Source: Allopusillimonas sp008369125 (GTDB lineage: Bacteria > Pseudomonadota > Gammaproteobacteria > Burkholderiales > Burkholderiaceae_B). From it: a stretch of DNA of 64,000 bases. Both the position numbers and the translations under genes were made by a program. The notes beneath the pieces are model-generated. The model worked only from the letters and a program-made list of their open reading frames with translations, made no database searches and was not told the DNA's origin. The stretch lies in the NCBI RefSeq assembly GCF_008369125.1, contig NZ_VOAY01000004.1, positions 1-64,000 on the forward strand, written 5' to 3'. Shown here in pieces: positions 35,314 to 42,824 of the stretch; the first letter of the stretch is position 1; the number at the start of each line of letters is the position of its first letter.

Positions 35314-35703
35314 TTATTGCGGAGGCGCTACTCCAGTTAGGGGGCTGTCCAAACTCGTCAGGCTTGGCCGCGTCTCGACAAATGCCAGAGCGCCCTTGCT
35401 GTCGTACCGCCAAAGCGTGTGGCGGCCGCTGGTCTTGCGTTTCACCCCGCGCTCCAACTCGGCAGCCAACAGCGGTGCTACTCGTTCCAGGCCCCTGGCA
35501 GCGTTGCGTAGGCGCTGATACGAGGCGCTGGCGCTGTCAACACCACCAGACATTCCGGCCAGGGCGTGCCAGGCCTGATACGAGGCCATTTCGTGCAGCG
35601 CGTGCAGTGCCTCCGGGTTGTCGCCCACCCAGGGCACCGGCGCTTTAGGGTCGCCGACCAGGTAGTAGCCCTGGCGCTTCTCAAACAAAACAATATTCGA
35701 CAT
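35314..35703 (-). CDS. Small element protein, function unknown
   Basis: 129 residues. AAAAGGAAAACGA precedes the ATG, a good ribosome site. The start VLFEKRQGYYLVGDPKAPVP looks like a small beta-rich unit; the middle is helical (ALHALHEMASYQAWHALAGM), and KRKTSGRHTLWRYDSKGALA follows. I do not recognise the family. It is the first gene after the iteron cluster, 44 bases before the coiled-coil gene, so these three genes form a unit. Confidence 0.65.
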   Translation of the reverse strand: MSNIVLFEKRQGYYLVGDPKAPVPWVGDNPEALHALHEMASYQAWHALAGMSGGVDSASASYQRLRNAARGLERVAPLLAAELERGVKRKTSGRHTLWRYDSKGALAFVETRPSLTSLDSPLTGVAPPQ

Positions 35704-35860
35704 TCGTTTTCCTTTTCAGGTGTCAACTTTTCTCTCGCGCGCACGTAGATGTCACGAAACCCCTCGCGCGCGTGCGTAGCGCGATGCTGTCTGATAATTC
35801 CTCACGCGCGTACTGGCCTGGAAACCTTCCACCTGCCGCATACGAACGCACCACCGGGCC

Positions 35861-35967
35861 GGTTACGCTGGTTACGCTGGTTACGCGGTTCCTATTAAAC
35901 CCAAATAAATAAATAGAAATGATTTTGATCTTATATAGGGCTGCGTAACCAGCGTAACCGCGTAACC
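35861..35967. other. Candidate replication origin: opposed iterons around an AT-rich core
   Basis: GGTTACGC occurs three times at 35861, 35870 and 35879 (nine-base period). Its inverted form GCGTAACC occurs three times at 35943, 35952 and 35960. Between them lie 56 bases very rich in A and T, including AAATAAATAAATAG and a TATATAG. The cluster starts nine bases beyond the primase-helicase stop. Iterons facing each other across an unwinding region next to the replicase gene are what an element origin should look like. The inverted blocks can also fold into a long stem, so a role in termination is the alternative. Confidence 0.6.
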
Positions 35968-35975
35968 GCATTTTT

Positions 35976-38492
35976 TTACGTGTCCGCTATCAAACCGAGC
36001 AGATACTCGTAAGTGGTCGCCCCCAACACGTCAATTTTTACCTTCTCAAGCTCTTTTCGTAGATCATCGGGGGTTCCGTTCGCTAACCACTGCGCCCGAT
36101 TGCGCACAACCGACACGCGCGTTGCTCTACCGTCAATTTTCACCGGCTTACCCCATGGATGGATTCCCGCCTGTTCCAGTGACCGACGGTGTGCGGCTGT
36201 CAGCGATCCGTCCCCACGACCGCCTGTTAGCACATCGTAAAGGTGCGCCGCCGTGATGAAGTCCGCTGGCCAGTGGTCAACAAGCAGTTGGCACGCTTCG
36301 GCCATAGGCGTCTGGCTGGCCTTCGTAGCGGCCTTTTTCGCTTCGGTGTTGCGTGCGTGAGCACCAGGGTTAAAGCCCGAGATATCGCGTTTACCTAAGA
36401 ATGCCGCGATAGCTGCTATGAACTGCGGCGACTCCAAGGCACGGTATAGCCTGGTGTAATACGCCGGGTCCTTGGGCAGTGCATCGGTCGTCACGACCTC
36501 GACCCGGCGGTCGCCATTCTCCAGCGGTATAGCCGACAGGTGATTACTGAACAGCAACCAGCGGCATGCGTTGAACTCCATGGACACGTGGCCGTACTTC
36601 GGGTTGATACGGCGCACTTCCTCAGTGATGGTGCTTTTAAGCTTCTCGCTATGCTCCCACTGAGAATCCCGGCCACCCTCGCGAATTTCATCAACCACCG
36701 CCAGCACTTTTCTAGACAGACGCTCGTTGAAGCCTTTGACAAACATATCCACCAAATCCAGGTTCGTCGCAACCGACCCTGCCCATACGCGGGCCAGCAC
36801 CGACGCCAGCCAGTTGCGCCCCATGCCAAAATTTGTAGCTATGTGCAGCCAGGACGTGTGCGGCAGCACGCCTGGGCACTGCTCAATATGTGCGAGCCAA
36901 TCAAGGAAGCGGGGCGTGTCCCCGCCGAATAAGAAGTGCACATGTTCTAGGAACAAGCCCACGCCAGCAACCTGGACGTCAGCCACTTGCACAGTTCGGT
37001 CAAACGGGCGCCACGAATTAACGGCCAGCTTGCCATCAGGATCGAGTAGTATCAACCCGTCCCCCGCCTTGAAGGTGCGGGTTACCGCACGCTTGCGTAG
37101 CTTTGACGTGTACCATCGTTGCGTGACTGGCACAACCTTGGGCGGCTTGCCTGGTTCGCCTGGTAGCTCCTCGGTGGATGCCGCGTATGTATTTTTCCAG
37201 TCCGGCAGCTTCAACACAAACTGTGGACTGAAAATATCAACAACCATCGAACCCTCGGATATAAACACAAAGCGCTCTTTTGCAGATTCAAGCGTGATTT
37301 CCTCGGCTATGGGGAAACGGTAATGCCCCTCACCGATTATTTCATTCTCGCGTTTTTGGTGTGCACGGCGCTTGGCGTCCAGCGCTGAGCGTTCCTGCTC
37401 GGCCCGCTGTGCTACCTCTTCCGCATTAGGCGTGACGTCCTCGAATTCATCCCCCGTCATGATCGTGTCGAGCCGCACCTTCAGACAATTATGCCGCCAC
37501 ACAAAGTCTAACGCCCTCTGCTCATCCCCCCCTCGCTTGTCCAACGCCATGTCCCAAGCGTAAGGGTTGTGATGGATAATTGAGCACACTTTTTGTCGGT
37601 CACCACCTACCGCTGTTGTGAGTTCGCGCGCGATTCGCTGTAACCAGTTCGACCGGTCGCCATCCCATTGATCTGGCGTGGTACCTTCATCCAAAAATAC
37701 AAGTACATCGTCGGATACTCCAGGCGCACGGCGCAAATCTTGAATACTTGGCAACGACTCTACCGACAACAGATCGGGCATGTCTGCGTCAATCGTAGGG
37801 GCGGCCTTACCGGTGTGTCGATAGGTTTGCTTAAGCCAATCAAGAAAGCCAACGGGCGCTCGGTTTATATCGTCTGCTGTACCGGATATACGATGGCCCG
37901 TTACCGTGAGAAACCGGGCCCCACTGCCCCCGTACACTTCAATGCCTTGAGCATTGTTCACCCAGTCAGCCTCAGTGGTCGCCTTGACGAATATATGGAG
38001 GCCTTTTCCCGATGGCGACAATTCGGTGTAAGACTGCGCCCTGTCGATAACCTCTTGCGCCCATGGCCTTATTTCGCCGTCTGCATCGACGCAGTGGTCC
38101 AGATCTATGCCTACCAAACCCTGTACGCCCGTCATCTTGAAGCCTAACCCACCGCTTTCAACCAGACTAAAGATGTCATGACCCGCCACCGCTTGGTCGA
38201 AGGTTCCCCAACCGGCCTCGGAACTAACGGACAGCGTCCTGCTTGTCAACGGGCTGAACACGCTTTTGGGTAGCTTATCGTATTTGTTTCTGTCCCTCTT
38301 CCAGACGGCAAGCCAGACGCACCAACGTCGGGGATGCCGCTTCAGCGTTTCAGGAATCTTACTCAGAATAGGTACCAGCACCGGCGGCGGTGTGCTTGTT
38401 GTGTCCGATAGCTTTACAATAGAAGCCTCATGTGCTGTTGAAGTCCCTGTTGCGCCCACTTGCCCGGTGGGCGTAGCTTTTTGTGCTGTCAT
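35976..38492 (-). CDS. Primase-helicase replication protein of the element
   Basis: 838 residues. The N-terminal part (about 40-240) fits an archaeo-eukaryotic-type primase/polymerase: WCVWLAVWKRDRNKYDKLPK, VGIDLDHCVDADGEIRPWAQ with the metal Asp pair, and ELSPSGKGLHIFVK. The C-terminal part (about 530-760) fits the D5/DUF5906-type superfamily 3 helicase: a Walker B-like KVLAVVDEIREGG and a sensor-like ACRWLLFSNHLSAIPLENGD. The P-loop region reads ATNFGMGRNWLASVLARVWA, without the usual GKT/S lysine. It should unwind and prime the element origin. It overlaps the upstream gene by four bases (ATGA). Confidence 0.8.
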   Translation of the reverse strand: MTAQKATPTGQVGATGTSTAHEASIVKLSDTTSTPPPVLVPILSKIPETLKRHPRRWCVWLAVWKRDRNKYDKLPKSVFSPLTSRTLSVSSEAGWGTFDQAVAGHDIFSLVESGGLGFKMTGVQGLVGIDLDHCVDADGEIRPWAQEVIDRAQSYTELSPSGKGLHIFVKATTEADWVNNAQGIEVYGGSGARFLTVTGHRISGTADDINRAPVGFLDWLKQTYRHTGKAAPTIDADMPDLLSVESLPSIQDLRRAPGVSDDVLVFLDEGTTPDQWDGDRSNWLQRIARELTTAVGGDRQKVCSIIHHNPYAWDMALDKRGGDEQRALDFVWRHNCLKVRLDTIMTGDEFEDVTPNAEEVAQRAEQERSALDAKRRAHQKRENEIIGEGHYRFPIAEEITLESAKERFVFISEGSMVVDIFSPQFVLKLPDWKNTYAASTEELPGEPGKPPKVVPVTQRWYTSKLRKRAVTRTFKAGDGLILLDPDGKLAVNSWRPFDRTVQVADVQVAGVGLFLEHVHFLFGGDTPRFLDWLAHIEQCPGVLPHTSWLHIATNFGMGRNWLASVLARVWAGSVATNLDLVDMFVKGFNERLSRKVLAVVDEIREGGRDSQWEHSEKLKSTITEEVRRINPKYGHVSMEFNACRWLLFSNHLSAIPLENGDRRVEVVTTDALPKDPAYYTRLYRALESPQFIAAIAAFLGKRDISGFNPGAHARNTEAKKAATKASQTPMAEACQLLVDHWPADFITAAHLYDVLTGGRGDGSLTAAHRRSLEQAGIHPWGKPVKIDGRATRVSVVRNRAQWLANGTPDDLRKELEKVKIDVLGATTYEYLLGLIADT

Positions 38493-38947
38493 CGCTTCCC
38501 CTCCCGTGCAAATCTGCAGTTCGGGCTGCGCTGGGAGCGAACAGGCACCCAGCCTTCAATTACCGCTGCCACGATGAAAGCCCCGTTAGAAATATAAGAG
38601 GCCAGGTCGTCGCGGTTTCCCTCCCGCACCCACCGTTCGACGGCATGCTTTAGCCCGTAGCTACCACCCAAGTCTAGCCTCCAAGCGCGCGCCTCCCATC
38701 GTGCCCTAGGCGCATAGATAGCCTCAATGCACGTAAGCACCTCGTCAGCAAAGCGACTGGTTAACATCATGTCGCGGTAGCATTTGTATAGCTCCAAATC
38801 ATCCCACTCGCCCCCTGCGCTAAAGTGAAAGCCATACGCGGACAGGTCAGGATACTGGGCCATGACGTTAGCTATCTGGCTGCGCAGATCGTTTTCAAGG
38901 CGCGTCACGTTCGGGGAAAATGCTACAACGTTTGCGAGTTTCTTCAT
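38489..38947 (-). CDS. Small element protein upstream of the primase-helicase
   Basis: 152 residues. No known domain is recognised. The start KKLANVVAFSPNVTRLENDL is helical; residues about 75-120 (CIEAIYAPRARWEARAWRLD and GGSYGLKHAVERWVREGNRD) are basic and aromatic, and the end is basic (CRFAREGKR), so nucleic acid binding is possible. The start overlaps the 83-residue gene by four bases and the end overlaps the primase-helicase by four. Such coupling suggests a replication accessory role, by context only. Confidence 0.65.
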   Translation of the reverse strand: MKKLANVVAFSPNVTRLENDLRSQIANVMAQYPDLSAYGFHFSAGGEWDDLELYKCYRDMMLTSRFADEVLTCIEAIYAPRARWEARAWRLDLGGSYGLKHAVERWVREGNRDDLASYISNGAFIVAAVIEGWVPVRSQRSPNCRFAREGKR

Positions 38948-39195
38948 GGTAGTCTCCCATCGATTTTGTTCATGCGCTCAACCGTGGTAATTGGGCGGTG
39001 CAGGCTTACAGAGCCGAATTGCTCACGCGTTACACGACCGATATCTGCACCTTCCCAACGGGGGCGGCCTTCATCGTCATAATGTGGGCGGGCAATCTTG
39101 CCAGCAGCCACTGCAACAGCGAACTCGGCCTGCGTCAGGCTTAAGGCAGCAGCGGCTTCCCATGCGAATAGACCGGAATTATTAGGGTTAGGCAT
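38944..39195 (-). CDS. Small element protein next to alpA
   Basis: 83 residues from the ATG at 39195, which overlaps the alpA stop in a TAATG junction; the longer frame upstream covers alpA in another frame and is not coding. Text such as SGLFAWEAAAALSLTQAEFA and GRPRWEGADIGRV looks like a small helix-turn-helix or excisionase-like domain with a wing (PRWEGADIGRVTREQ). It may act with AlpA in gene control or excision; I am not sure. Confidence 0.6.
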   Translation of the reverse strand: MPNPNNSGLFAWEAAAALSLTQAEFAVAVAAGKIARPHYDDEGRPRWEGADIGRVTREQFGSVSLHRPITTVERMNKIDGRLP

Positions 39196-39410
39196 TACAC
39201 GCCCTCCGTCATGATCTTGCGGATATCCTCGACGCGCCAAGCCACGGCTTGGGCACCGATCTTGACGGACTGAGGGTAACGACCAGACCTCATGCCGGTG
39301 TACCAGGTCTCGCGCGAAACGGGAATGAGAGGGTGAATACCGGCTTTCTTGTCGCCGATGATTTGCTTCAGGCGCAGCAGGCCAGTAGCGGGTAGTTTGT
39401 TGGTTTGCAT
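39195..39410 (-). CDS. alpA: AlpA-family transcriptional regulator
   Basis: 71 residues from the ATG at 39410, which has GGAG seven bases upstream. It is a MerR-like winged helix of the AlpA/excisionase type: TGLLRLKQIIGDKK, then PVSRETWYTGMRSGRYPQSV with the SRxTWYxxxxxGxFP pattern, then GAQAVAWRVEDIRKIM. AlpA proteins in P4-like elements and Gram-negative PICIs activate excision and replication genes. It leads the replication operon of the element. Confidence 0.85.
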   Translation of the reverse strand: MQTNKLPATGLLRLKQIIGDKKAGIHPLIPVSRETWYTGMRSGRYPQSVKIGAQAVAWRVEDIRKIMTEGV

Positions 39411-39447
39411 GAGCAACTCCGAAAAGGGGGCTGCTGCCGACACGCGA

Positions 39448-39482
39448 TAAAAAAGGCCGACAGCGCATTACGCTCCGGCCTG
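39448..39482 (-). terminator. Terminator between the integrase and alpA
   Basis: On the minus strand AGGCCGG...CGGCCT forms a stem (39455-39460 with 39475-39481) followed by six T. It lies about 300 bases past the integrase stop and 38 before alpA. It would keep integrase transcription out of the replication operon, or act as an attenuator for it. Confidence 0.6.
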
Positions 39483-39779
39483 TATCTCTAAAAGCTCGGC
39501 CCAATACCATTGGGCGGGATCAGGTTTGGGTGGCGTGTGGAGGACCCCAAAAGCCCGATTACCCGAGGGGTTCACGCCCCCCTTCGTACTTCGCCTGTCG
39601 TCGCGGTCAGGCATCGCAAATATTTAGTTCGAGATACTGAGAGTGATTATCAGGGACGTGTCCGAACGTGTCAAACAACTGTAGAGTTGTTTTGAGGGCG
39701 CGTATCGCGCCTCCTTAAACGCTATTGATACTCGCGCAAACTGGCGCTCAAGCACCCCACTAGCGCCTGCAGCGTGGCG
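39483..39779. other. Non-coding stretch downstream of the integrase
   Basis: About 300 bases. A palindrome GGCGCGTATCGCGCC lies at 39696-39711 and may be a protein site; it has no T run and is not a standard terminator. I see no gene with a ribosome site. The alpA promoter could be here. Confidence 0.4.
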
Positions 39780-41006
39780 TCAATATCCAGCAGCGGGTTT
39801 GTTTCTAATCGGTATGACGTTGCCTTGCTGTGGCTCGCACCAGGTGACCCAGTCTTGCATCATCTGACGGCGGCGTTCGAACATATCGCCCCGCCTGTAT
39901 GCGGCCTCTACTTTATTTCCCACGGCGTGCGCTAGCGCCATCTCGGCCATCTCGCCGGGGTATGTTGTCTGCTCTGCCGCCCAGTCTCGAAATGACGACC
40001 GAAAGCCGTGCGCGGTAATGCCTGGGTGGATACGTCGCAGCAGCATGGTGAGTGACATGTCCGACATTGCGGACCTGGTACGCACACTGGGGAACAAATA
40101 GTCAGTGTGCCGAATGGCCTTGGCCTTCTCCAGCACCGCCAGGGCGGCATCGGATAACGGCACACGATGCGCCTTGCCTGCTTTCATACGCGCGGCGGGT
40201 ATGGTCCAGGTGCCGGCCTGTTCGTCGATTTCCTGCCATGTCGCCTTGAGTACTTCGCCACTACGTGCTGCAGTCAGTATCAGGAATTCAAGCGCAAGGG
40301 CACTTACCACGTCTACGTCTCGCAGCTTGGGCAAGAACTCGCGCATTTGCGCGTAGGGCAACGCCGGGTGGTGCTCAACCTGAGCCACCTTGGAAGGCTT
40401 GGGCAAGAGTTTGTCCAAGTGGCCGCGCCACCGGGCTGGATTCTCCCCGCTTCGCAACTTGCGGGCCTTGGCCGCGTCCAGGATATTCTCAATACGGCCC
40501 TGAATGCGTCGTGCGGTTTCGGTCTTGGTAGTCCATATAGGCGTGAGCACTTCCAGCACGTGGGTGTCTGACACCTCGGCCACCGGCAAGACACCACACA
40601 CCGGGTATACGTACGTGGCCAGGGTGTTTTCCCACTGCTGCACATGCTTGGCATTGCGCCAGCCTGCGCGGTTAGCCTCGATGTACTCCTCGGCGGCTTC
40701 TTTGAATGTCACAGCATGGGCGGCCTGTTGCGCTTGACGCTCGGCCTCTTGCGCGGCCAGGCGCTGGCGCTCGTCAATAGGGTCTATCCCAGCCGCAACT
40801 AGCACACGCATTTCAGCGGCACGGCGACGCGCCTCTTTGGCTGGTACGGTCGCCAGGGGGCCGATCCCCATTTCCCGACGGCGCTTGTTCAACTGGTAGC
40901 GAAATATCCAGGACTTAGCACCGGCGGCTGTCACCTGCAGGTACAAGCCAGAGGCGTCCAGGTGCATCCCAGGCCCAGCATGTTTGATCTTTAGTTCCGT
41001 TAGCAT
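39780..41006 (-). CDS. int: Tyrosine integrase of the tRNA-Ser element
   Basis: 408 residues from the ATG at 41006 (MLTELKIKHAGPGMHLDASG). A GTG further upstream would run through the 22-bp end repeat and is not favoured. Domains: an N-terminal DUF4102-type arm-binding domain (about 1-90), a SAM-like core-binding domain (about 95-190), and the catalytic domain (about 200-390) with Arg in TAARSGEVLKATWQEID, the HGFRSSFRDWA box, ALAHAVGNKVEAAY with the later His and the nucleophile Tyr. All catalytic residues are present. It integrates the element at tRNA-Ser. Confidence 0.93.
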   Translation of the reverse strand: MLTELKIKHAGPGMHLDASGLYLQVTAAGAKSWIFRYQLNKRRREMGIGPLATVPAKEARRRAAEMRVLVAAGIDPIDERQRLAAQEAERQAQQAAHAVTFKEAAEEYIEANRAGWRNAKHVQQWENTLATYVYPVCGVLPVAEVSDTHVLEVLTPIWTTKTETARRIQGRIENILDAAKARKLRSGENPARWRGHLDKLLPKPSKVAQVEHHPALPYAQMREFLPKLRDVDVVSALALEFLILTAARSGEVLKATWQEIDEQAGTWTIPAARMKAGKAHRVPLSDAALAVLEKAKAIRHTDYLFPSVRTRSAMSDMSLTMLLRRIHPGITAHGFRSSFRDWAAEQTTYPGEMAEMALAHAVGNKVEAAYRRGDMFERRRQMMQDWVTWCEPQQGNVIPIRNKPAAGY

Positions 41007-41008
41007 CC

Positions 41009-41030
41009 TACCCACCACCTTACCCACCAC
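41009..41030. repeat. Right copy of the 22-bp end repeat
   Basis: TACCCACCACC followed by TTACCCACCAC; 21 of 22 bases match the copy at 30923-30944. It lies immediately upstream of the integrase start and 130 bases from attR, so it may serve both as an integrase arm site and for self-repression of the integrase gene. Confidence 0.6.
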
Positions 41031-41160
41031 TTAATGGCCTGATTGTATCAGATGAAACTTGACTAGGTTAGACATAAAAATAGCACAAACCCTGTAATTA
41101 GTAGGCTTTAGGCATATTTGTATGACATGTCCGGATGGATTCGGATAATATAATGGCGGA

Positions 41161-41174
41161 CACCCTGTCCGCCA
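41161..41174 (+). repeat. attR core, 14-bp direct repeat
   Basis: CACCCTGTCCGCCA repeats the last 14 bases of tRNA-Ser (30866-30879). A few bases earlier GGCGGACACC forms an inverted partner with TGTCCGCC. The rest of 41031-41347 holds the tRNA terminator and the carbonic anhydrase promoter region. Confidence 0.88.
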
Positions 41175-41187
41175 GAAAATTCAAACA

Positions 41188-41223
41188 AACCCGCACTGCT
41201 CATGGCTAGGCGGGTTTTTTGTT
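41188..41223 (+). terminator. Original tRNA-Ser terminator, now right of attR
   Basis: AACCCGC (41188-41194) pairs with GCGGGTT (41210-41216) and is followed by a run of T. Its place 14 bases beyond the att core indicates that it terminated the tRNA gene before the element inserted. Confidence 0.75.
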
Positions 41224-41347
41224 GTGTCAGCCCCTTTACTTCGCGCGGCAACCAAAACGAGCAGCCTTGCATGCGAACAAGTGACACAAAACGCCTATCC
41301 CTAACAAGCGTAAAATCACGGTTCCAACAATACCAAGGAGTTTCCTG

Positions 41348-41989
41348 ATGTTTCCCGAACGGCTTACCGAAGGCTATCAATCGTTTCTTCACGGACGCCT
41401 ATCGCAAGAGCGCGAACGTTATGAAGACCTTGCCAAGCACGGTCAGCATCCGGAGATCATGGTAATTGGCTGTGGCGACTCCCGGGTTGCACCAGAGACC
41501 ATATTTAACGCTGGCCCCGGTGAAATGTTCGTCATCCGTAATATCGCCAACCTGGTGCCACCGTGCGAGACAGATGCCGAAAGATCATTCCACGGCACCA
41601 GCGCCGCCATTGAGTTCGGCGTAAATGCTTTGCGCGTCAAGCATATAGTTGTACTGGGGCATGCAGCTTGCGGCGGGGTAAGTGCTTTCGCCAACCAAGC
41701 CGCCCCGCTGTCAAAACGTGATTTCATCGGCAAATGGATGTCACAGATTACCCAGGTGGCCGAGAAAGTAGACCGATCAAAATATGACAGAGCAGGCTGG
41801 ATCCAGCAGCTGGAATGGGCAGTGGTTGACTACAGCCTGCAAAACCTCATGACCTTTCCTGCCGTTCGCGAGGCTGTTGAAGCCGGTGCGCTAACCTTGC
41901 ACGGTGCCTACTTTGGTGTGGCGACAGGCGTGCTGTTTATCAGAAACTCAAAAACCGGCAAATTCGAGCCCTATAGCGAGATTGAGTAA
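41348..41989 (+). CDS. can: Beta-class carbonic anhydrase
   Basis: 213 residues. It hydrates CO2 to bicarbonate with zinc in the cytoplasm. The zinc ligands and the catalytic Asp-Arg pair are seen in IGCGDSRVAPE (about 38-46), and the His-x2-Cys ligands in VVLGHAACGGV (about 103-110). EMFVIRNIANLVPP is also typical. Length is normal. CAAGGAG precedes the ATG. It stands alone beside the element. Confidence 0.95.
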   Translation: MFPERLTEGYQSFLHGRLSQERERYEDLAKHGQHPEIMVIGCGDSRVAPETIFNAGPGEMFVIRNIANLVPPCETDAERSFHGTSAAIEFGVNALRVKHIVVLGHAACGGVSAFANQAAPLSKRDFIGKWMSQITQVAEKVDRSKYDRAGWIQQLEWAVVDYSLQNLMTFPAVREAVEAGALTLHGAYFGVATGVLFIRNSKTGKFEPYSEIE

Positions 41990-42141
41990 ACCCGCCACCA
42001 CTGCCATTGTGGGTCCTGCCGGGGAGGTTTATAGTAGAGCAAAGATGTCATGTGTTGGTAATGGGGTTGCACGTATGCAACTGCTTCTCGGCCTCGCATG
42101 CGGCTACATGCCTGCAGGCCGACTGAGTCTAGGAGGCCGGC

Positions 42142-42693
42142 ATGAGTATCCATTCATTAAATTTGGTCATCGACCTGAACGGCGACGGCTCTTACAGCCT
42201 GCTCGAAATCTCCGAATTCCTGCGCACGCTCTACCGCTTGCCCGGTAACGTTATGGTCGAAGGGCTGGGCCACATCCCTTATCTCTCTTCGTTTCTGGGC
42301 ATTGAAGCCTCCAAGGCCACAGGCTATGGCAGCTTCGATGGTTTGCTTTCGATATCGCTGTCACTCATTTTCTGGGTAGCCGTGGTGTATGCAGCGTTAA
42401 CGCTCAGCTCACCCGACGTTGAGCAACCTGAAAACCACCCTGCCACGCTTGCCCAGGGCCAAAGCACCAAACTGCCCCAAGACGCCAAAACATTTACGGC
42501 CTACAAAACGCCATCTGACACGGGCCACTCGTTTTATGGCGTGCCGCTGCCCACCCCAGCCAACACGCGGCAAGCGCTAAAGGCTCACACCCGCACACCG
42601 GCAAGCCGACCATCAGTCAAAACGCGCAAAGTCGCAGCAAGTAAACAGCACTTCCGGCACCTCACAGGCTACTTGGCCCGTCACGCCAAATAA
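42142..42693 (+). CDS. Membrane protein with a single EF-hand-like loop
   Basis: 183 residues. Residues 11-22, DLNGDGSYSLLE, fit the canonical EF-hand calcium loop (ligands at 1, 3, 5, 7, 9 and Glu at 12), followed by a helix ISEFLRTLYRLPG. A hydrophobic segment at about 70-90 (LLSISLSLIFWVAVVYAALT) is a likely transmembrane helix. The C-terminal half is Pro/Thr/Lys-rich and probably disordered and basic. The loop lies in the first 25 residues with no signal peptide, so it may be cytoplasmic. AGGAGG precedes the ATG. I do not recognise a named family. Confidence 0.65.
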   Translation: MSIHSLNLVIDLNGDGSYSLLEISEFLRTLYRLPGNVMVEGLGHIPYLSSFLGIEASKATGYGSFDGLLSISLSLIFWVAVVYAALTLSSPDVEQPENHPATLAQGQSTKLPQDAKTFTAYKTPSDTGHSFYGVPLPTPANTRQALKAHTRTPASRPSVKTRKVAASKQHFRHLTGYLARHAK

Positions 42694-42708
42694 ATGGTTC
42701 GCCTCAAT

Positions 42709-42744
42709 GCATAACGGGCCCCTCCGAACAGGGGCCCGTTATGC
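42709..42744. terminator. Perfect 15-bp inverted repeat after the EF-hand-like gene
   Basis: GCATAACGGGCCCCT (42709-42723) and its exact complement (42730-42744) flank a six-base loop. There is no strong T run, so a stable hairpin acting as an RNA end or bidirectional terminator between convergent genes is the best reading. Confidence 0.55.
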
Positions 42745-42824
42745 AATTTATACTGCTGCAGCACTCAACCCGCTAAGGCAGACTACCCCGTGGCAGCGCT
42801 ACAACGAGTAGCAAGAAGCCACGT

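Larger units (their letters stand above)
30866..41174. mobile_element. Integrated element in tRNA-Ser, satellite-like (about 10.3 kb)
   Basis: The 14-bp att repeats bound a segment with a tyrosine integrase, an AlpA-like regulator, a primase-helicase, a candidate origin, several small unknown genes and AT-rich cargo at the left end. No terminase, portal, capsid, tail, lysis or conjugation genes are present. The order int-alpA-small genes-primase/helicase-ori-unknown genes resembles phage-inducible chromosomal islands and P4-like satellites. A defective prophage or a simple integrative plasmid are alternatives. Satellite status is inference; the element boundaries are seen directly. Confidence 0.8.

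Noticed and set aside
39448..39482. CRISPR or regularly spaced repeats near the integrase
   Set aside because: Only a single hairpin with a T run; no spaced repeats are seen anywhere in the window.
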